64,000 nt of DNA from Cryoendolithus antarcticus (lineage: Eukaryota; Ascomycota; Dothideomycetes; Cladosporiales; Cladosporiaceae): positions 310,001-374,000 of the forward strand of contig NAJO01000012.1 in assembly GCA_002077065.1 (NCBI GenBank). The letters run 5' to 3'. Position numbers and translations under genes: made by a program. The notes beneath the pieces were generated by a model that was not told where the DNA came from, made no database searches, and saw nothing but the letters and a program-made list of their open reading frames with translations. This document shows, in pieces, positions 58,485 through 64,000 of this stretch; position 1 is the stretch's first letter; each line of letters begins with the position of its first letter.

Positions 58485-60926
58485 TTATTGCTCTGTCGCC
58501 AACGAAAGCCTGATCGCCTCCTGGAGTTCGGGATCATTGAGCTCCTCCGCTGCCTCATCGATCTTCCCGTCGCCCTGCTCTTCATCGTTGCCCTCCCCCT
58601 CCTCCTCTTCCTCACTGCTCCATCCCTCGTCATCTTCGGAAACAACATACACTTCCTTCCCCATCTTCTCAGCCTTCTCCTCAGCCCCTTCAGCGAGCAT
58701 ACAAAGGCTGTCCTTCCTCAAGCTCAGGTAGAACGACAAGTCCAGATCCGGATGCTTCTCCTTCAACGACCTGTACCGTCTCCTTCTCTCCACATCCCCC
58801 TCCCGTTCCCGCCAATACGTCGCAACAGCCTCATCCCACCCCTCCCCCAACACCTGTCCGTACACCTTCCTCGGCTTCTTGAACTCACCAGCAAGATCGC
58901 TGCTGTCCGTCACGTGGAAAAGCAGATGAACATTCTCAGTCACGTCACTCCCCCAAATATACTTCATCATAGTCGGCGTCGGCTCGCTGTCAATCCACAA
59001 CGCGAGCGCCGTGTACTGAATATCCTCGCGCTGATTCGTATCCCAGTACTTGCGTATCGCCCGTCTGAAAGCTTTGAGGTGGGCGATATGGCTGGCTGAG
59101 TACTACCTGCCAACTGGATCGATCGAGGTGGCGATTTTGTACCACAAGAACCGGCCTTGAATACGCCATTCCAGGACTCGGTGCGAGCGTTCGAAGGCTT
59201 TGGCCTCGTCGAGGGCTTTCTGCTGCGCAGGTGCGGCACTCTTCGCGACGTTCTCCTCGCCTTCCTCTAATGCTTGCCTGTTGGCGCGTCTTTCGGCCAA
59301 GATCGCAGGAAGTGAGAGTTCGTAGCGTTTATTCAGACTTGGGTGGACAGGGTCGTGCGGACTAACGGACGGAGGTGAGACTCGCCTCACTCTCGCCGGA
59401 CTCGTCGCGCTGCTGACTTTGCGCAGCGAGGAGGGCGACTCTGGCTGCATGGACACGCCATTGAGGCTAGGCTTTGGCTTCGGACGATGTGGCACTGCCA
59501 TGGCCTTTTTGGCGATCAGTCGCCCAAGGAGGGCGCCTCCATCGATGATGTCGGACAAACGGTTGGCTAGCTTGGCAGGGATGCGTCTAGAAGGCTGTCC
59601 CGTACGATCTACAAAGTCGTGACGATCTGGGTTAAGACCGGGCGGAATGGAAGGGAGCTGTCTGTGACCTGGTCTTGGGCTTGGTGGTGGCATCGACGAA
59701 GCATCGGTCATGCTCGTGTCTTCTGCTCGCGCATCGGCGAGACCGTCGATGTTCCCTGTAACAACGTGATCCGGTACGATATCATCCAGATTCTGTTCGG
59801 TGAACACAATAGGTTTCTCTCCCCTGGATGACAGTCTCGGAAACCGCTCGAGCATGGGCATATCATCGTCGACATCGATCGGATTGCTCATCAGGCCATT
59901 GGACGATGGTGCCTTGCCACGACTTTGAGGTCGGAAGGCGGTCTTCTGACCCACGATATTCCGGGAGAGCGTTGATGCGCCCGATCGCCGCAGCATCAAC
60001 ATATCGTCGTCGACATCCGTCGGGTCGCTCATCAGTCGAATTGGCGCAGGAACCTGGCCGTAGCTCTGGGTGGGAAAAATGCTCTTCTGTCTCATCATCT
60101 CTTGAAACGGTGATGGAGCATCGTCCATTATCACATCCTCGCTGCCCAAATTGCGAAGCGTGGCGACATCCTCTACATGCTTACTCGAGGGACCCACTTC
60201 CGTGACTGTCACCTCGAAGCCATGATCAGACGACCGCTCCCGCGTCCTGCGAATCGCGAATACACTATCTCGCGATGATGGACGTCGCGTTGTCGGCGAA
60301 ATGGCGTCTCCCTCAATACACTTCCGTGGGAAGCCTGCAGGCGAAGACGCAAACTCAGAGCCCTACCCCTGATTTCCCCTAAGCGTCGCGAAAGCATCCC
60401 TCCTCGACACCGGACGCTGCGTCATTGGCGAGATCACAGCGACATCGGTCGGCGCATCCATCGCGGGAACATACAAGGCAGCATTTTCTCGCCTGCCGCG
60501 CCCGAAAATACTCACAGGCTCTGGCGGGAACTCAGCGTCAACATCGTCATCCTCCGTCCCCGTACTAGCGTCTGCGCTTCCCTGGTCTTCACGCCCGAAC
60601 GCAGGCTTTCGCTTCAGCGTCGGTCTCGGTGGCGGCAATGAGTCTACGACCCTCAGATTACTCATCCCAACAACTTCATTCTTTGTACCAACAGTCCTCA
60701 CCTGGGGAGCCAACGGCTGTCCAGTGTGATGAGCTGGTGGCATGCGACTCCCTGAGCCGAAGTTCATGATACCAGTAATGGCGTCTGGTTCGCTCATGTC
60801 GGGAACGCCGGGAGGTAGCTCTGGGCGTTCGTAGAATCTCGAGCTGGCGGGTTGGCCTGGCCTGGAGTTATTGGTCGGGGATGGCGGAGGACTGGGCGAG
60901 CCGGAGCGGTGTTGGGAGGGCGCCAT
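58485..60926 (-). pseudogene. UIM-tailed repeat protein, interrupted by TAG
   Basis: Unrecognised protein in three frame segments. Segment 1 (60368-60926) starts MAPSQHRSGSPSPPPSPT. A donor at 60365-60366 should splice to about 60334 or further down, but the strongest acceptor (60335) leaves the phase one base off. Segment 2, to 59106, has tandem acidic motifs (PTDVDDDMLML, PIDVDDDMPML) and ends FLWYKIATSIDPVGR. TAG at 59103-59105 interrupts, and the same frame continues at once with YSASHIAHLKAFRRAIRKYW and a conserved-looking domain, an EEEEEGEG run and a C-terminal ubiquitin-interacting-like motif (DPELQEAIRLSLATEQ). No intron of workable length removes the stop. A ubiquitin-binding role is suggested by the UIM only. 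Confidence 0.65.
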
Positions 60927-61440
60927 GGTGCGGGGAGTGAATGAGAGGTGTTACCCGAGGGATGTGAGCGATAATTCGTTTGTAGTGAGCTGTTGATAGC
61001 GAGATATTGAGCTAGTCTGCTGCGAAGTGATGGATGTTGATGGTAGCGAAGTGTGATGAGGTGTGAGATGGATGTGCGGCGCTGCAGATCTTGATCTGAT
61101 CAAGAGATGAGTAAGTGGCAGTTGTCGCGCTGCAGACGGACTTGCCTCTGGACTGGTCGTGTACCTGCTTCGGGGGGAGATTCAACCATATGCCCTTGGC
61201 AAGCGCGACGAGCCATTGCTGTGGCAATCTTCGCCCGTAGCGGACGAGTATGGTGACTTTTGGGTGAACGCAAACGCTCGGGTATGCACATGGTGCCCAT
61301 GAAGCACTCGTGCGCCACAAAAGCCAGCACCATGAAAGGATGCAGATCGAGAGGAACGCAAAGAGACATTTTGAGAGGCTGCGAAGAAGTACAGAGGGAC
61401 TCGTAATGGCATATCCAAGCTTTATGTAGCGATGTATAGC
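60927..61440. other. Intergenic, 3' flank of LisH-WD40 gene and upstream of UIM gene
   Basis: 514 bp between two minus-strand genes; promoter of the UIM-tailed gene. No other feature is supported. Confidence 0.45.
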
Positions 61441-63555
61441 TCACGTTACCAGCGGCTCCGCTGGCCGATCCCTTAATGCGCCGTTCACTGGCAGCGCATT
61501 CACCGCCTCGGATAGTGAAGGCCGGAAGTAAATGATATGCACCTGTGATCGTGTCAGAATAATACCTCGAATGCTCATGAGAATGCCAACACGCACCTCT
61601 TTGTCCACCGCAAAAGCCAGTCTCGTGCCATCTGCACTCCAGCTCAGCGCAGGCTCTCCACCACCAATCTCGCTCTCATCACCGTTCACGTCTCCGTTCG
61701 CGACGACATCGTGCTCCACAAGTTGCGGCCGCCATGTCAGCAGCGGACGCTCAACGAGTCGAGTAGTGTCTCGCGCATCGTCGACGACCGCCCATATTCG
61801 CACGATATCCACGCCTGCAACAGCAAGGACACGAGTCTCATGACCCCAGGCTAGTGCGCGTACAGGCTCGGAAAGCTCTAGCATACCCACCTTGGCAGGG
61901 CGAACATCTGGTTCGCCACTACTGGTAGAGTAGACGAAGCAAGTTCCGTCTTCGCAGCCGACTGCAAGCCTGCCTGGGCTTCCTCCAGCTTGTCGAGGCC
62001 GATGGTCAGCCAATGCCATACACGTCGGCACTGCGTCGAAACGTTCATCTACGAGCAAGTCGACGGGTGCATCTCTAGACTGCAGCTTTTTCTCGTCGTA
62101 ATCGGTTGTAATGGCGAGTCTCCGGTCATTTGAAGACAAGAACACCAAGCACTGCCCACTGCGACAATATCTACCATCAGTCCAGTCCGTGGATCCTGAG
62201 ACGAGGTCGTGACCACTTGTCGTCAGATTATGTTGCGTTAGACTTTCTGACCTGGGCTCGTGCTCGTCTTCGCCAGTGGCGTGAAATTTACAGATCCTTG
62301 ACATGCCGTGCGCGCCAGCGACCATGATGAGTGAGTCGCTCACCCACTCTGCACTCAAGACTGCTGTGTCTATCAGTGCCCATGCTTCAGGCTTGCCACG
62401 TACGACGTGATCCACTTCCTCCGAGACGCTCTTGAAGATCTGCACCAGACTCCGCTCCAGATTACTTTGCAGCACCAGGATATGTTCGGCGTTCGGACTG
62501 TAGCTGACATGTAGAGTTGTTCCTTGTGGCTCAAGCAAGTGAGGCTCGAGAAGGTATTCTACCACACCAAGATCCAGGCCATGACTGATGAGCGTTTGCT
62601 TGGGTATAGGTCCTGCAGCGGGCTCAATGTGCTCGACGACGTATACATATATCGGATCTGTAGGATGCCACGCGCTGGCCACGACGATAGAATCTGGCTT
62701 CAGTGAGGGCAACTCGATGGGACCAATATCTGGCGCGGGACCATCGAGAGCTTCGGGGATGGCATAAAGGTCAGAGATGTTTTGCCCACCCACGCGTAAC
62801 AGATCGGTTCCTCCAGGTCGAGTACTGGGCTTGAATTTGCAGTGCATGATCTGGGCCGAAGGGTTTGCCACGGTAAAGCTAAGCGTGCTTGTCTTGGGTC
62901 CAGTGGCAAAGTCAGTCTGTACTAGTGCGTCCATGCTATCGTACCGCTCCGGTATGGTGACAGCGACATCGTCAGACGCAGCAGCTGGACTGATGACCTC
63001 TCCATCAGCATCTTCATTCCCGGACGAGGACGCAGCATCGACGTCCATTGCGTCCCTGTCACCATTGACATGCACATCATCGTCTCCATGCCCAGTCCGT
63101 TGCCTCTTGGGCGCTGGTGTCGGAAAGTCATCCTGTACTCGCGCAGTCCCTCCAGTAGAAGCGCGTGGTCCGACCTTTCTCTTGCCTGAGCTTAATGGCC
63201 GGGACTCCTCCCTCTCCCTTTGAGGCGGTGCTTGCTGCCATTGCTCGTCCCCTTCCACACTCTCCCTCGGCAATCTCGCGTCTCCAGTCAAGTTCCATCG
63301 ATGCTGGCGCTCGTTCCTACCGATGCGCGCCTGTAGCTCGTCGTACCTGAGCCCGCTCTGTATTACCGAGACCAACTCGCCGCGCTCTACTGCAGGCGCG
63401 AAGGGTAGATCTTCGGCGTCTTGGAACTCGCGCGGGCGATACCAGTCCTTGGCGAACATTCTGGCGCTCTGCTCGTGACCGCTCTCTTGTAAGTAGCGGA
63501 AGACGAGGTAGTTGATGTGATCCGAGTGGAGCGTGGTCGTACTGGGGGCTGCCAT
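61441..63555 (-). CDS. LisH-WD40 repeat protein, SIF2/TBL1-like
   Basis: Probable subunit of a Set3/SMRT-type histone deacetylase complex. Exons 61597-63555 and 61441-61542; intron 61543-61596 is 54 nt and phase 0. 686 residues. The LisH motif is at about residues 12-40 (HINYLVFRYLQESGHEQSARMF), a dimerisation element given here by key residues Y15, L16, F18, Y20, L21, G24. An acidic, KR-containing linker (KRQRTGHGDDD) follows, then an eight-blade WD40 propeller from about residue 230 with poorly conserved repeats. The last exon completes the final blade (VDKEV joined to HIIYFRPS). The frame is open to 63819, but 63555 begins directly at the LisH as in the family. Confidence 0.85.
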   Translation of the reverse strand: MAAPSTTTLHSDHINYLVFRYLQESGHEQSARMFAKDWYRPREFQDAEDLPFAPAVERGELVSVIQSGLRYDELQARIGRNERQHRWNLTGDARLPRESVEGDEQWQQAPPQREREESRPLSSGKRKVGPRASTGGTARVQDDFPTPAPKRQRTGHGDDDVHVNGDRDAMDVDAASSSGNEDADGEVISPAAASDDVAVTIPERYDSMDALVQTDFATGPKTSTLSFTVANPSAQIMHCKFKPSTRPGGTDLLRVGGQNISDLYAIPEALDGPAPDIGPIELPSLKPDSIVVASAWHPTDPIYVYVVEHIEPAAGPIPKQTLISHGLDLGVVEYLLEPHLLEPQGTTLHVSYSPNAEHILVLQSNLERSLVQIFKSVSEEVDHVVRGKPEAWALIDTAVLSAEWVSDSLIMVAGAHGMSRICKFHATGEDEHEPRSESLTQHNLTTSGHDLVSGSTDWTDGRYCRSGQCLVFLSSNDRRLAITTDYDEKKLQSRDAPVDLLVDERFDAVPTCMALADHRPRQAGGSPGRLAVGCEDGTCFVYSTSSGEPDVRPAKVGMLELSEPVRALAWGHETRVLAVAGVDIVRIWAVVDDARDTTRLVERPLLTWRPQLVEHDVVANGDVNGDESEIGGGEPALSWSADGTRLAFAVDKEVRVGILMSIRGIILTRSQVHIIYFRPSLSEAVNALPVNGALRDRPAEPLVT

Positions 63556-63812
63556 GATCGATCGTCTAGGTTGTGCAGCAGCGCCGGCGTGGCAATACAG
63601 GCTACGCGACGTCAAGGCCGGGTCGTCGCGGACGCTGTGATGGGCAGGGTGAGAGGGGAAGATACACACGAGCTGAGCCAGTATGAGGCTCTGTAATGGT
63701 CGAGGACGTGCATTGGCGCATCTCGAATCTACACTTCGGAAGCGGCTGACAGCCGTGCCGAGATCGACGCGACTGTATTTCGCGCTTGCGATCATCACGA
63801 ACTCCATGCATA
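63556..63812. promoter_or_regulatory. Compact divergent promoter, LisH-WD40 / TMEM115-like
   Basis: 257 bp between two start codons on opposite strands. Both genes must draw their promoters from it. Confidence 0.6.
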
Positions 63813-64000
63813 ATGGCACCTCGAATAAATCTGCCGCCTATCACGCGCGCCCTCCTCCTGATCCTCATCGCCCTCTCCACCCTCAATGCCACTCTGCGCT
63901 TCCAGAAGTGGTCGACGAGCACCTCCGCCGCGGACCAAGCCAAGCCTAGCACCGTCAGCTACCTGACTTCCCCACGATGGGCCATCCCCTATCTGGTCTT
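63813..64000 (+). CDS. TMEM115/DUF1751-like rhomboid-fold membrane protein (5' part)
   Basis: Only the first 62 codons are in the window. Start MAPRINLPPITRALLLILIA, a first TM helix, then NATLRFQKW and a Ser/Ala-rich loop followed by VSYLTSPRW. This order (short PRINLPP leader, helix, L-R-x-x-xW, loop) is that of fungal DUF1751 proteins, Golgi membrane proteins related to human TMEM115 and to inactive rhomboids, involved in retrograde Golgi transport. Evidence is limited to the N-terminus; an intron in the missing part is possible. Confidence 0.6.
   Translation, partial: MAPRINLPPITRALLLILIALSTLNATLRFQKWSTSTSAADQAKPSTVSYLTSPRWAIPYLV

Noticed and set aside
59060..59110. Intron removing the TAG in the UIM-tailed gene
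   Set aside because: The only GT-AG candidate is about 35 nt and shifts the frame of the conserved downstream region.
63556..63819. Upstream extension of the LisH-WD40 protein
   Set aside because: It would overlap the divergent TMEM115-like start, and LisH proteins begin directly with the motif.

Overview
This 64 kb window is nuclear DNA from a filamentous ascomycete. Genes carry short GT-AG introns (mostly 48-90 nt, several with a CTGAC- or CTAAC-like branch site). Intergenic spacing is 0.1-1.7 kb, and the families are typically fungal: GH51/GH43 arabinan and xylan enzymes, SPX phosphate transporter, Zn2Cys6 regulator, UVE1, DUF2236/mpaB-type protein, GPI mucins. Homologue flavour suggests Dothideomycetes, possibly Mycosphaerellales/Capnodiales; this is inference, not a measured placement. 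No CRISPR array, insertion sequence, rRNA or convincing tRNA was seen.

Layout. 1-16 kb, nutrition: a GH51 arabinofuranosidase runs off the left edge, divergent from an MFS sugar transporter. A GPI-anchored Ser/Thr-rich protein follows. Next is a divergent pair, an FAD/aminomethyltransferase-type N-methyl-amine dehydrogenase and a Rieske oxygenase, which together look like a betaine demethylation module. A decayed polyamine oxidase then sits divergent to a secreted GH43. 16-25 kb: PHO91-like vacuolar phosphate transporter, a wrecked Zn2Cys6 regulator, and UVE1 UV-damage endonuclease with a likely mitochondrial leader. 25-31 kb: two tandem F-box-like paralogues (the first frameshifted), GON7 of KEOPS, and a RasGEF with a degenerate N-terminal GTPase fold. 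31-43 kb: DUF2236 membrane protein divergent from ribosomal eS8, a large GPI mucin, LSM1, and an unrecognised acidic/nuclear-looking protein. 43-58 kb: DAL5-type MFS permease, cytochrome P450, a DUF1330-like protein, HIT-finger protein divergent from COX11 (which has an in-frame stop), cupin, PAF-acetylhydrolase-like hydrolase, and a novel membrane glycoprotein. 58-64 kb: a repeat-rich, UIM-tailed unknown protein with an in-frame stop, a LisH-WD40 (SIF2/TBL1-like) protein, and the start of a TMEM115-like protein.

Exon-intron structures were worked out by hand from splice signals and family continuity. The most unusual property of the window is gene damage. Five otherwise recognisable genes carry nonsense or frameshift lesions, including COX11, which is normally needed for respiration. 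Neighbouring genes keep perfect frames across many introns. Either the genome holds second copies (duplicated or hybrid genome, homeologue decay) or the assembly carries errors at these points; the two are separable by read mapping. I found no clear new multi-gene defence or biosynthetic system. The best candidate for a functional system is the Rieske/DMGDH-like divergent pair.
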